Below, in pieces: positions 34,235 through 43,475 of a DNA stretch of 64,000 nt. The notes below the pieces were generated by a model. The model searched no databases. It had not been told where the DNA came from and saw only the letters and a program-made list of their open reading frames with translations. Source of the DNA: Phenylobacterium soli (lineage in GTDB: Bacteria; Pseudomonadota; Alphaproteobacteria; Caulobacterales; Caulobacteraceae); NCBI RefSeq assembly GCF_003254475.1, contig NZ_QFYQ01000001.1, positions 3,314,001-3,378,000 on the forward strand, read 5' to 3'. Within the stretch, counting starts at the first letter, position 1; each line of letters opens with the position of its first letter. Made by a program: the position numbers and the translations under genes.

Positions 34235-36496
34235 ATGGTCACGCTTTTCTGCGCGCTCCGCCGCGCCGTCCTCGCCTGCGCCGCCGCCGGCGCCCTTCCC
34301 GCAACCCACGCCCTCGCCGACGAGGCGCCGGTCCTCGGTCCCGTCACCGTCCAGGGCCACGCGCCAGCGCCGGACGAACCGCTCTCGACCCGCAGCCTCG
34401 CGGCCGAGGAAATCGCCCGGACGATCAACGCCACCACCGCCGAAGACACCCTGAAGTACCAGCCGGCGATCTTCGCCCGCCGTCGTCACATCGGCGACAC
34501 CCAGGCCCCGATCACCACCCGAACCTCTGGCGTCGGGTCCAGCGCGCGGAGCCTGATCTATGTGGACGGGGTGCTGATCTCGGCCCTCATCGGCAACAAC
34601 AACTCCACGGCCTCCCCGCGCTGGGGCATGGTCCAGCCGAGCGAGATCGACCGGATCGAGGTCCGCTATGGCCCCTTCTCCGCCGCCTACCCGGGCAATT
34701 CGATCGGCGCCGTCGTCGAGATCGCGACGGGTGAGCCGGCGGCCTTCGAGGCCAGCCTCGCCTCCACCGTCGAGGTCCAGTCCTATCGCCAGTACGGGAC
34801 CAAGGGGACCTATCCGGCCTACCTCGGCCAAGCCTCGATCGGCGATCGCGCGGGGGAGCTCGCCTGGCGGCTGAGCTTCGAGCACCTCGACAGTCGTGGC
34901 CAGCCGCTCGCTTTCGTGACCGCGACCCGGCCGGCCCGCCCCAGCGCCGCCGGGACGGTCGTCACCGGCGCCTATCCGGACCTAAACCGCACGGGCCAGC
35001 CGATCGTGGTGCTGGGCGCCGGCGGCATCGAGCGCCAGCAGGTGGACAACGCCAGCCTCGCCCTCGCCTGGACACCGTCGCCCTTCTTCGAGGCGCGCTA
35101 CCGCGCCGGCCTGTTCGCCAACCAAGACCGCGCCGAGGTGCAGAGCTACCTGACCGACGCGGCCGGCCGACCGGTCTATGCCGGCGCCCTGAACATCGGC
35201 GGCTACGCCTACCAGGTCCCGGCCAGCGCCTTCTCGAACAACACCTACCGCCTCGACGAACGGCACTGGATGCAGGCGCTCACGCTCTCCGGCCGGCCCT
35301 CCGCCGACCTGGTCTGGCGGGCCAGCGCAAGCCTCTACGACTACGGCCTCGACCGGCAGCGCACGCCGACGCTCGCCCTGCCTGCCGCGGCCGCCGGCGG
35401 CGCAGGCACGATCCTCGACCTCGGCGGCACGGGCTGGCGCACCCTCGATGCGAGCCTCACCTGGAAGGGCCTGACCGGCGGCGCGCACTACGACCAGTAC
35501 CGCCTGGGGTCCGATCGCTACGCCACCACCGACTGGATCGGCGGCCCCAAGGGCGCGCTCCTCGCCGCCGCGCGCGGCCGGACCGAGACCAGGGCGCTCT
35601 ATCTGCAGGACCTCATCGCCTTGACCCCGGCGCTGAACCTGACCCTCGGCGCGCGGCAGGAAGCCTGGCGCGCCTCCGACGGCTTCAACTTCCAGAGCGC
35701 GCCGGCCCTCGCCGTCCATCAGCCTGGCCGCCGCGCCAGCCGCACCTCGCCCAAGGCCGTGCTCGCCTGGACGCCTGACGCCGACTGGACCCTGACCGCT
35801 GCGGGCGGCATGGCGTGGCGCTTTCCGACGGTGAGCGAGCTCTACCAGGCCGTGCCCCAAGGCTCGCAGGTCTATGTCCCCAACCCGAGCCTCGCGCCCG
35901 AGCGGGCGATCTCCACCGAGTTGTCGGCCCGTCGGCGCTTCGCCTGGGGCGAGACGCGCCTGACGGTCTTCACCGAGGACGTCGACGACGCGCTCATCTC
36001 GCAGACCGCGCTCACCCCGTTCGGCTCCAGCGCCTTCGTGCAGAACGTCGACAGGGTGCGGTCGCGCGGGGCCGAGGCCGAGGTCGAGGCGCGCGACGTC
36101 CTGCCGAGGCTCGATCTGGCGGCGAGCCTCACCTACGTGGACTCGAAGATCGTGCGCGACCGCGCCCTACCGGCGGCCGAGGGCAAGCGCACGCCGCAGA
36201 TCCCGCGCCTGCGCTGGACGGCGGTGGCCACCTGGCGGGCCAGCGAGCGGCTCACCCTGACCGGCGCCATCCGCCATTCCGACCGTGTGTACGGGACGAT
36301 CGACAACTCCGACCGGCTCTCCCACACCTACATGGGCTTCGAGGGCTACCTAGTGGTCGACGCCCGGGCGGTCCTGAAGCTGGACGAGCACTGGCAGGCC
36401 GCGCTCGGGGTCGAGAACCTCGGCGACCGCTCGTACTTCCTGTTCCATCCCTTCCCCCAGCGGGCGGTGCTGGCGGAGCTGAAGTACGACTGGTGA
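34235..36496 (+). CDS. TonB-dependent outer-membrane receptor
   Basis: A 753-residue receptor. After a signal peptide (ALRRAVLACAAAGALPATHA-like), a TonB-box-like segment (VLGPVTVQGHA) leads into the plug domain with RTSGVGSSARSLIYVDGVLI and SEIDRIEVRYGPFSAAYPGN. The barrel ends VLAELKYDW with a terminal aromatic. The pairing with a DUF2946 gene suggests a copper or other metal-chelate substrate, as for OprC-type receptors; this is not proven. Its stop lies three bases from that of the convergent P-type ATPase gene. Confidence 0.88.
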   Translation: MVTLFCALRRAVLACAAAGALPATHALADEAPVLGPVTVQGHAPAPDEPLSTRSLAAEEIARTINATTAEDTLKYQPAIFARRRHIGDTQAPITTRTSGVGSSARSLIYVDGVLISALIGNNNSTASPRWGMVQPSEIDRIEVRYGPFSAAYPGNSIGAVVEIATGEPAAFEASLASTVEVQSYRQYGTKGTYPAYLGQASIGDRAGELAWRLSFEHLDSRGQPLAFVTATRPARPSAAGTVVTGAYPDLNRTGQPIVVLGAGGIERQQVDNASLALAWTPSPFFEARYRAGLFANQDRAEVQSYLTDAAGRPVYAGALNIGGYAYQVPASAFSNNTYRLDERHWMQALTLSGRPSADLVWRASASLYDYGLDRQRTPTLALPAAAAGGAGTILDLGGTGWRTLDASLTWKGLTGGAHYDQYRLGSDRYATTDWIGGPKGALLAAARGRTETRALYLQDLIALTPALNLTLGARQEAWRASDGFNFQSAPALAVHQPGRRASRTSPKAVLAWTPDADWTLTAAGGMAWRFPTVSELYQAVPQGSQVYVPNPSLAPERAISTELSARRRFAWGETRLTVFTEDVDDALISQTALTPFGSSAFVQNVDRVRSRGAEAEVEARDVLPRLDLAASLTYVDSKIVRDRALPAAEGKRTPQIPRLRWTAVATWRASERLTLTGAIRHSDRVYGTIDNSDRLSHTYMGFEGYLVVDARAVLKLDEHWQAALGVENLGDRSYFLFHPFPQRAVLAELKYDW

Positions 36497-36499
36497 CGC

Positions 36500-39025
36500 C
36501 TAGGGGCCGCGGGTGACGGCGGCGCCGGCCAGGCCTGCGAGGGCGCCGGCGCCGAACCCCGCGCCGGCCGCCAGGGCGATGGCCCAAGCCGCCGGGGTGG
36601 TGAACTGGAAGAGGGCGGCGAGCCATGGGGTGGCGAGGGCCGTGGCGAGCAGCGCCACCGCCACGGCCGAGGTAACGATGAAGCCGCGCCGCCCCTCGCC
36701 GCCGCGCAGTCCCGCCACAACCCCGGCGAGGCCGAGGTCGCCGCCGACCACGGCGATCAGCGCGGCCGCGCGGGCCGCCCCCTCGCCCTGGCCCAGAGCC
36801 ATGAGGCCCCAGTCGAGGCCGAAGGCGACGGCCAACATGGCCACGCCTTGCAGGCAAGCCACGAGCACGCGCGCGCCGTTGAACAGCGGCTCGCCCAGCC
36901 GCCGCGGCGGGCGAGCCATGGCGCCCCGGGCGGCGCGGCGGCCCTCGAACACCACCGAGCACATCGGATCGATGATCAGCTCCAGGACCACCACCTGCAT
37001 GGGGAAGAGGACCGGCGGCATGCCGAGGATGACCGGCAGGAGCGCCAGGCCGGCCACCGGAACGTGGACGGCGATGATGTAGGAAAGCGCGGCGCGCAGG
37101 TTGGCGAAGATCCGCCGGCCGTGGGCGACGCCTTGCACGATGGAGGCGAACCGGTCGTCGAGCAGCACGAGGTCCGCGGCCTCGCGCGCCACGTCCGTAC
37201 CCCGGCGGCCCATGGCCACGCCGACGTCGGCGGCCTCCAGGGCCGGGGCGTCGTTGACCCCGTCCCCGATCATCCCGACCACGGCCCCGCCGGCCCGGAA
37301 CGCCTCGACGAGCGCCAGCTTCTGCTCCGGCGCCACGCGGGCGAAGACACGGACTTGCTGCACCCGTTCGATGAGCGCGGCCTGCGACAGGACGGCGATC
37401 TCCGCGCCCGAGAGCACGCCGCCCGAAACGTCGAGGCCGGCCTGGCGTGCGATCTCGAGGGCGGTGGAGGGATAGTCGCCGGTGATCATCGCCACCTCGA
37501 CCCCGGCGGCGCGCGCCCTGGCGAGCGCCGCCGGGACGTCCTCCCGCACCGGGTCCTCGAAGCCGACGAGGCCCTCCAGGGCGAAGGCCGCCTCGGCCGG
37601 ATCGACCAGGCCGTCGTGGGCCAGCCTGGCGGAGGCGACGCCCAGCACCCGCAGGCCGCGGGCGGCGAAGCCGGCGACAGCGGCCTCCACCGACGCCGCT
37701 TGCGCCGCGCTCATCCGGCAGAGGCGAAAGATCGCCTCGGGAGCGCCCTTGGCGGCGAGCAGCATCTGGCCGTCCGGCTCCCGCCACATCTGCACGAAGG
37801 CGAGGCGCTGCGGCGTCAAGGGGAAAGTCTTCAGGGGCCGGCGACCGGCGTCGGCGCGCGCGCCGGCCATTTCGCGGACGGCCCGGTCCATCGGGTCGAC
37901 CGGCTCGGGCGCCGAAGCGAGCGCCGCAGCCTGCACCAGCCGCTCGGCCTCCCGCGAGCGGGCGTCCGGCGCGAGCGTCTCGCCCTCTCGCCAGAGGGCA
38001 GCGACCCGCATCCGGTTCTCCGTAAGGGTGCCGGTCTTGTCGACGCAGAGCACGCTCATGGCGCCGAGGGTCTCGATGGCCGCTCCGCGGCGCACCAGCA
38101 CCTTTTCCCGCGCCATGCGGAAGGCGCCGAGCGCCAGGAAGATCGCCAGCACCATCGGGAATTCTTCCGGCACCAGGGCGATGCCGACGGTGATCCCGGA
38201 GAGCGCGCCGCGCGTCCAGTCGCCCTCCACCACGCCGTAGAGCAGGAACACCGCGGCCGAGGTCAGCAGCGCCAGGACGCCCATCTGACGGACCAGCCGG
38301 CGGGTCACCTTCTGCAGCGGGGCGGCCTCGAGGTCGAGGCCGGCCAGGGAGGCGCCGATGCGGCCGATCTCGGTGGCCGCGCCGGTCCGCGTCACCACGG
38401 CCACGCCCTGGCCGCGGGTGACCAAGGTGCCGCCGAACAGCCAGGGGCCGTCCGCCTCGCCCGGCCGAGCCCCCGCGCCGTCGGCCGCGAGTTCGGGATG
38501 GGGGGTCTTGTCGACCGGCACGGATTCGCCGGTGAGGGCGCTTTCGTCGAGGCTCAGCACGTCGCCGGCGATCAGGGTGGCGTCGGCGGGCAGACGCTCG
38601 CCCTCGCCGGTCAGCAGGATGTCGCCGGGCACTAGGTCGCTTGCGGCCACCCGCCGGGTCTCGCCATCGCGGATCACGCGCGCCTGCGGCTCGGCCAGCC
38701 GGCGCAGCGCCGCCAGCGCCCGCTCGCTGCGGGCCTCCTGCAAGACCACCAGGGCGATGGTCGCCACCGAGCTGACCAGCAGGAACAGCGCCTCGGCCGG
38801 GTCGCCCATGGCGAAGTAGATGCCCACCGCGCCGAGCAGCAGCAGGAACATCGGCTCGCGCATGGCCTCCCGGACGATCTGGAAGACGTTGCGCGTCCGC
38901 CGCACGGCCAGCCGGTTCGCCCCGAACGCCTCCAGCCGCCGCGCGGCCTCCTCCGCCGTCAGACCTTGAAGCAGGCGCTGGAGATCCGTCGGCGCCTCGC
39001 CGCGCGCGGAGGATGTGCTGGGCAT
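36500..39025 (-). CDS. P-type cation ATPase, P2A-like
   Basis: An 841-residue P-type ATPase. It has the N-terminal cation-ATPase domain, actuator loop ALTGESVPVDK, helix 4 with GIALVPEEFPMVLAIFLALG, phosphorylation site SVLCVDKTGTLTEN and hinge MIGDGVNDAPAL. The PEEFP motif is like P2-type calcium or manganese pumps rather than the SPELLP of the other ATPase in this window. There is no Shine-Dalgarno sequence; an FNR/FixK-like site 41.5 bases upstream plus a TAGATT -10 ending 7 bases before the ATG predict a leaderless transcript. Confidence 0.88.
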   Translation of the reverse strand: MPSTSSARGEAPTDLQRLLQGLTAEEAARRLEAFGANRLAVRRTRNVFQIVREAMREPMFLLLLGAVGIYFAMGDPAEALFLLVSSVATIALVVLQEARSERALAALRRLAEPQARVIRDGETRRVAASDLVPGDILLTGEGERLPADATLIAGDVLSLDESALTGESVPVDKTPHPELAADGAGARPGEADGPWLFGGTLVTRGQGVAVVTRTGAATEIGRIGASLAGLDLEAAPLQKVTRRLVRQMGVLALLTSAAVFLLYGVVEGDWTRGALSGITVGIALVPEEFPMVLAIFLALGAFRMAREKVLVRRGAAIETLGAMSVLCVDKTGTLTENRMRVAALWREGETLAPDARSREAERLVQAAALASAPEPVDPMDRAVREMAGARADAGRRPLKTFPLTPQRLAFVQMWREPDGQMLLAAKGAPEAIFRLCRMSAAQAASVEAAVAGFAARGLRVLGVASARLAHDGLVDPAEAAFALEGLVGFEDPVREDVPAALARARAAGVEVAMITGDYPSTALEIARQAGLDVSGGVLSGAEIAVLSQAALIERVQQVRVFARVAPEQKLALVEAFRAGGAVVGMIGDGVNDAPALEAADVGVAMGRRGTDVAREAADLVLLDDRFASIVQGVAHGRRIFANLRAALSYIIAVHVPVAGLALLPVILGMPPVLFPMQVVVLELIIDPMCSVVFEGRRAARGAMARPPRRLGEPLFNGARVLVACLQGVAMLAVAFGLDWGLMALGQGEGAARAAALIAVVGGDLGLAGVVAGLRGGEGRRGFIVTSAVAVALLATALATPWLAALFQFTTPAAWAIALAAGAGFGAGALAGLAGAAVTRGP

Positions 39026-39059
39026 CGCCGCAATCTAGCCCGGCGATGCCCGCTCAGTC

Positions 39060-39073
39060 TTGATCTGCCTCAG
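39060..39073 (-). promoter_or_regulatory. FNR/FixK-like site before the second P-type ATPase
   Basis: Plus-strand reading TTGAT-CTGC-CTCAG. Its centre lies 41.5 bases before the ATG at 39025, and TAGATT at 39037-39032 is exactly at -12 to -7 if transcription starts at that A. The site overlaps the kup stop codon region. Confidence 0.6.
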
Positions 39074-40977
39074 AAGGCGACCTGGGCGCCCAGCTCCACC
39101 ACCCGGCTTGGCGGAATCTGGAAGAAGTCCGCCGCCCGTTGGGCGTTGCGCATCAGGAAGATGAACAGCAGATCCTGCAGGTGGGGCAGCCCCGCGTGGG
39201 GCCGGGCAAGCAGGGTGCGCCGGCTGACGAAGAAGGACGTCCGCATGATGTCGAACTTCACGCCCTTGGCGCGGGCGAGCGCCAGGCCCTGGGCCACATT
39301 CGGCCGCTCCATGTAGCCGAAGTTGAGGGTGACCGCCTTGAAGCCGGGGCCGAGCTCGCGCGCCTCGACGCGTTCGGCCTCGGGTGTCCGGGGGCGGCGC
39401 TGGATCTTGACGGTCAGGAGCACGACCTGTTCGTGGAGCACCTGGTTGTGCTTGAGGTTGTGCAGCAGCGAGGCCGGCGCGATCTCCGGGTCCTGGGTCA
39501 GGAACACCGCCGTGCCGCGGGCCCGCATCGGCGGTCGCGAGGCCAGCATGGCGATAACGTCGGCCATCGAGAGGTCGCTCTGCTCGGCCCGCGCCAGCCG
39601 CTCGAGGCCGCGGGTCCAGGTCCACATGACGAGAATCAGGCCGAAGGCGATGGCGAGCGGCACGTATCCGCCGTGCATCACCTTGAGCAGGTTGGCCGCC
39701 AGGAAGGCGCCCTCCACGAGGAGGAAGGGCGAGAAGGCGATGACCGCCTGCCACAATGGCCGATGCTTGATCCGGCGAACCGCGACGACCGCCAGGATCG
39801 AGGAGGTGATCATCGCCCCCACGACCGAGATGCCGTAGGCGTCGGCGAGCGCGTCGGAAGACCCGAAGCCGAGCACCAGGGCGGCGACGCCGGTCATCAG
39901 GATCCAGTTGATCTGCGGCACGTAGATCTGCCCCTCGTGCTCCTCGGACGTCGGGGTCAGGGTCATGCGCGGCAGGAGGCCGAGTTGGACCGCCTGCTGG
40001 GTGAGGGAGAAGGCGCCGGAGATCACCGCCTGGCTGGCGATCACCGTCGCCGCTGTGGCCAGGAAGACGAGCGGCAGCTGGAACCAGTCCGGCGCCATGA
40101 GGAAGAACGGGCTCGCGGCGGCGGCGTTGTCGGAGAGCACCAGCGCCCCCTGGCCCAGGTAGTTGAGGGTCAGGCAGGGAAAGACCAGCGCCAGCCAGGT
40201 GATCTGGATCGGCTTGCGACCGAAGTGGCCCATGTCGGCGTAGAGCGCCTCCGCGCCCGTCACCGTCAGGAACACCGAGCCCAGCACCGCCGGCGAGAGG
40301 CGCGGATGGCGCTCGAAGATGGCCAGCCCCTCCAGCGGATCGAGGGCCTGAAGGATGCGCGGCGCGTGGGCGATAGAGGCCAGGCCCAGGCAGGCGATGA
40401 CCGCGAACCAGACGATGCAGATGGGACCGAACCAGCGGCCCACCCCCCCTGTGCCACGCCGCTGGAACATGAACAGCGCCACCAGGATCACCAGGGCGAT
40501 CGGGACGACGAAGGCGTCGATCCGGCCGTTCAGGCTGTCGATCACCTTCAGCCCTTCCACCGCCGAGAGCACCGAGATCGCGGGCGTCAGGATGGCGTCG
40601 CCGAAGAACAGCCCCGCCCCCAACATCCCGATGGCGGTGATCGCCTTCAGGCCGGACCCGCCCGCCTTCTGGACCAGGGCGGTGAGGGACAGCGTGCCGC
40701 CCTCGCCCTTGTTGTCGAAACGCAGCAGGACCAGCACGTATTTGACGGTGCAGATCACCATCAGGGTCCAGAACATCAGCGAAACGACGCCCACAATGTC
40801 GGCGGCGGCGATGCTCCCGTCCGCGTGTCGCAGGTGCCCGATGGACTGCTTGAAGGCGTAGAGCGGGCTGGTTCCGATATCGCCATAGACCACGCCGGCC
40901 GAGGCGATCGCCAGGATGGCGAGGCTCTTGAGGGACTTGGACGGCTCACGGCCCGTCTCGGCCAGGGACGCGGACAT
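39070..40977 (-). CDS. kup: Kup family potassium uptake protein
   Basis: A 635-residue Kup/HAK-type K+ transporter. The N-terminal hallmark GVVYGDIGTSPLYAFKQ is followed by twelve hydrophobic helices (for example GALVLSDNAAAASPFFLMAP between helices) and a C-terminal cytoplasmic domain beginning near TAVFLTQDPEIAP. The family takes up K+ with protons. The ATG at 40977 is chosen because the GDIGTSP motif follows at the normal distance; the long upstream frame is antisense. It is divergent from a KdpD-like kinase. Confidence 0.93.
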   Translation of the reverse strand: MSASLAETGREPSKSLKSLAILAIASAGVVYGDIGTSPLYAFKQSIGHLRHADGSIAAADIVGVVSLMFWTLMVICTVKYVLVLLRFDNKGEGGTLSLTALVQKAGGSGLKAITAIGMLGAGLFFGDAILTPAISVLSAVEGLKVIDSLNGRIDAFVVPIALVILVALFMFQRRGTGGVGRWFGPICIVWFAVIACLGLASIAHAPRILQALDPLEGLAIFERHPRLSPAVLGSVFLTVTGAEALYADMGHFGRKPIQITWLALVFPCLTLNYLGQGALVLSDNAAAASPFFLMAPDWFQLPLVFLATAATVIASQAVISGAFSLTQQAVQLGLLPRMTLTPTSEEHEGQIYVPQINWILMTGVAALVLGFGSSDALADAYGISVVGAMITSSILAVVAVRRIKHRPLWQAVIAFSPFLLVEGAFLAANLLKVMHGGYVPLAIAFGLILVMWTWTRGLERLARAEQSDLSMADVIAMLASRPPMRARGTAVFLTQDPEIAPASLLHNLKHNQVLHEQVVLLTVKIQRRPRTPEAERVEARELGPGFKAVTLNFGYMERPNVAQGLALARAKGVKFDIMRTSFFVSRRTLLARPHAGLPHLQDLLFIFLMRNAQRAADFFQIPPSRVVELGAQVAF

Positions 40978-41136
40978 TGTGCGATGAAGATCCGGCGCTG
41001 TTGCGGCGCGGCTTCTCACTCCGATCGCATAAAAATCCCATGTGGTTGTGGGCCTTCGAAGCGTCGCCGTCCTTGCTTTGCCGCAATGGGAGTCCTTTCT
41101 CTCTGCATGGAACCCCGCGTTCGAAAGGAGCGCGCC

Positions 41137-42687
41137 ATGGTCGAGACGATCCCGCCTGCCCTCGGAAGCCCGCTGCGCGAGGGGCCGCGATGGCTGGGCT
41201 ACGGCCTGTCCGTGCTGCTGGTCGCGACCGCCACCCTGGCCGCGGTGATCGTCAACCAGCTGGTGGCGATCCCGAACCTGTCGCTGGTCTTCGTGCTGCC
41301 GGTGCTGATCGCTGCGATGAGCTTCGGCTTCGGACCGGCGCTCGCGGCCGCCCTGCTCGGGGTGGTGGCCTACAACTTCTTCCTGATCCCGCCGCTCTAC
41401 ACCTTCCGCGTCGCCGACCCTGGCAACCTCTGGGCGCTGGGGCTCTTCCTGATCGCCGCGGCCATCGTCAGCGCCCTGGCCGCGCAGGCGCGCCGCCAGG
41501 CGCTGGCCGGCGCGGCGGCCGGCGAGCAGGCCCAGGCGCTGCAGGCGCTGGCGCGCGAGCTGGCCGGCGCGGCCAACCGCCAGCGCATCGTCGCCGCCGG
41601 CGCGGAGGCCCTGCACGCCCTCTTCCATGCGCCGGCCGTGATCCTCGCGCCCGGGCCCGAGGAGATGATCCTGGTGGCCCAGTCGGGGCTCGGGCTCGAG
41701 GGCGGCGCGGAGGTCTCGGACGGCGACAGGGAGGCCGCGCGCTGGGCGCTCGCCTCGCGCCTGCCGACCCGCGGCGGCGCCTATCCGGTGGAGACGGCGA
41801 GCTTCGACTTCTGGCCGGTGGTCACGCCTCTGCGCAGCCACATCGCCATCGGCTTGGCGATCAGCGGCCGCGATGAAGGCCGCCCCGCCCAGCCCGAGCG
41901 GCTGGTGGAGACGGTGGGCGGCTACCTCGCGGTGGCCCTCGACCGGGAGGAATACGCCCGCCAGCTCCTCGAGAACCGCGTCCAGAAGGCCTCCGAGCAG
42001 CTCAAGACCAACCTCCTGGCGGCCGTCTCGCACGACCTGAAGACGCCGCTCTCGACCATCCTCTTCACCCTGCAGACCCTCAAGCGCTTCAAGGCCCGCG
42101 ACAGCGCCGACCGCGACGCCCTCCTGGACCTTGCCGAGACCGAGACCGCGCGGCTCTCCGGCATGGTCGGCAACCTGCTCGACATGAACCGCCTCGAGGG
42201 CGGGGCCGTGGCCGTGCGCGCCGCCCCCGTCGACGCCGCCGACCTGGTCGCCGAGGCGGTCCGCCGCGCCCAGGCGCCGCTCGCCGGGCACCCGCTCGCC
42301 AACGAGGTCACCGCCGGCCCGCGCCTGATGGTCGACGCCTCGCTCTTCGAGAGCGCCCTCGCCAACGTGCTGGAGAACGCCGGCAAATATGCGCCCAAGG
42401 GCACCGGTGTGCGGATCAGCGCCGGCTTCGATGAGGGCGAGGGCTGGATCGAGGTGGCCGACGAGGGCCCCGGCTTCCCAGGCCCGCCCGAGCCGCTGTT
42501 CGAGAAGTTCGCCCGCGGCGTCGCCGGCGACGGGCGACCGCCGGGCACGGGCCTCGGCCTCGCCATCGCCAAGGGCTTCCTGGAGGCGCAGGGCGGCCGG
42601 ATCGAGGCCGGGGCGCGGGCCGATGCGCCGGGCGCCTACGTGCGGCTGATCGCGCCCGTCGCCGCCGCGAGGACGCAGCCCGCGTGA
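41137..42687 (+). CDS. KdpD-like sensor histidine kinase lacking the N-terminal KdpD domain
   Basis: A 516-residue kinase corresponding to the C-terminal two thirds of KdpD. Four membrane helices (DUF4118, with LIPPLYTFRVADPGNLWAL) lie at about residues 25-120, a GAF-like domain at 130-270, then the H box AAVSHDLKTPLSTILF, N box NVLENAGKYAPKG and G boxes ADEGPGFPG and GTGLGLAIAKG. The usual N-terminal KdpD and universal-stress modules are absent. AAAGGAG is well placed before the ATG. It overlaps the KdpE gene by four bases and is divergent from kup; no kdpFABC pump genes are in the window. Confidence 0.87.
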   Translation: MVETIPPALGSPLREGPRWLGYGLSVLLVATATLAAVIVNQLVAIPNLSLVFVLPVLIAAMSFGFGPALAAALLGVVAYNFFLIPPLYTFRVADPGNLWALGLFLIAAAIVSALAAQARRQALAGAAAGEQAQALQALARELAGAANRQRIVAAGAEALHALFHAPAVILAPGPEEMILVAQSGLGLEGGAEVSDGDREAARWALASRLPTRGGAYPVETASFDFWPVVTPLRSHIAIGLAISGRDEGRPAQPERLVETVGGYLAVALDREEYARQLLENRVQKASEQLKTNLLAAVSHDLKTPLSTILFTLQTLKRFKARDSADRDALLDLAETETARLSGMVGNLLDMNRLEGGAVAVRAAPVDAADLVAEAVRRAQAPLAGHPLANEVTAGPRLMVDASLFESALANVLENAGKYAPKGTGVRISAGFDEGEGWIEVADEGPGFPGPPEPLFEKFARGVAGDGRPPGTGLGLAIAKGFLEAQGGRIEAGARADAPGAYVRLIAPVAAARTQPA

Positions 42688-43373
42688 GCCCCGCCATTGA
42701 CGCCGTCACCGATCCCGCCACCGTGCTCGTGGTGGAGGACGACCCGAGCCTCAACACCGCGCTCGCCACGACCCTGCGCCTCGCCGGCTATCGGGCGGTG
42801 ACGGCGCGCAGCGCCGCCGAGGGCCTGCGCTGGTTCGCGCACTATGCGCCCGACCTCGTCCTGCTGGATCTCGGCCTGCCGGACCGCGACGGCCTCGGGG
42901 TGATCGCCGAGATCCGCCACAAGAGCCGCACCCCCATCGTGGTGCTCTCCGCCCGCGACACCGAGGCGGTGAAGGTCGAGGCGCTGGACCTCGGGGCCGA
43001 CGACTATGTGCAGAAGCCATTCGGCGTCGATGAACTGCTCGCCCGCCTGCGCGCCGGGCTGCGCCATGCGGTGCAGGCGCGCGGCGCCGAGCCGCTGGTT
43101 CGGGCCGGCGACGTGGTGATCGATTTCGGCCGACGGACGGTCACCCGGGCAGGCGAGCCGATCAAGCTGTCGCCCAAGGAGTTCGATCTGCTCTGCGAGC
43201 TGGCCGTCAACCTCGACCGCACCGTCCGCCACAAGGACCTGCTGCGCGCCGTCTGGGGCGACGAGCGGGCCGACATCCAGTACCTGCGCGTCTACCTCGG
43301 CCAGCTGCGCCAGAAGCTCGGGCCCGAGCGCATCGTCTCCGAGCCCGGCGTCGGCTACCGCCTCCGGGCCTGA
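42684..43373 (+). CDS. kdpE: KdpE-like response regulator
   Basis: A 229-residue OmpR/PhoB-family regulator. The receiver has VVEDDPSLN, phospho-aspartate 62 in LVLLDLGLPDRDG and the lysine in YVQKPFGVDEL. The DNA-binding domain contains LSPKEFDLLCELAVNLDRTV and QYLRVYLGQLRQKLG and ends SEPGVGYRLRA, all KdpE-like. GTG start coupled to the kinase stop. Likely targets are potassium genes such as the divergent kup. Confidence 0.88.
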   Translation: MSPAIDAVTDPATVLVVEDDPSLNTALATTLRLAGYRAVTARSAAEGLRWFAHYAPDLVLLDLGLPDRDGLGVIAEIRHKSRTPIVVLSARDTEAVKVEALDLGADDYVQKPFGVDELLARLRAGLRHAVQARGAEPLVRAGDVVIDFGRRTVTRAGEPIKLSPKEFDLLCELAVNLDRTVRHKDLLRAVWGDERADIQYLRVYLGQLRQKLGPERIVSEPGVGYRLRA

Positions 43374-43385
43374 GCCCGACCGGCC

Positions 43386-43399
43386 TTGATCTGCATCAG
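43386..43399 (+). promoter_or_regulatory. FNR/FixK-like site before the universal stress protein
   Basis: TTGAT-CTGC-ATCAG, one base from the TTGAT-N4-ATCAA consensus. A TAGGAT -10 at 43421-43426 is placed for a class II site (TSS near 43433). Confidence 0.65.
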
Positions 43400-43475
43400 G
43401 GCCGCGAATTGGACGAGGCTTAGGATGTCCGAGACGCGCCGGCTTCGGTCCCCCGGCGCAAGGGGAAATCGGCTC

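Noticed and set aside
39139..41136. Long in-frame extension upstream of the KdpD-like kinase.
   Set aside because: It is antisense to kup and shows His/Gln/Arg-rich shadow composition; AAAGGAG marks the true start at 41137.
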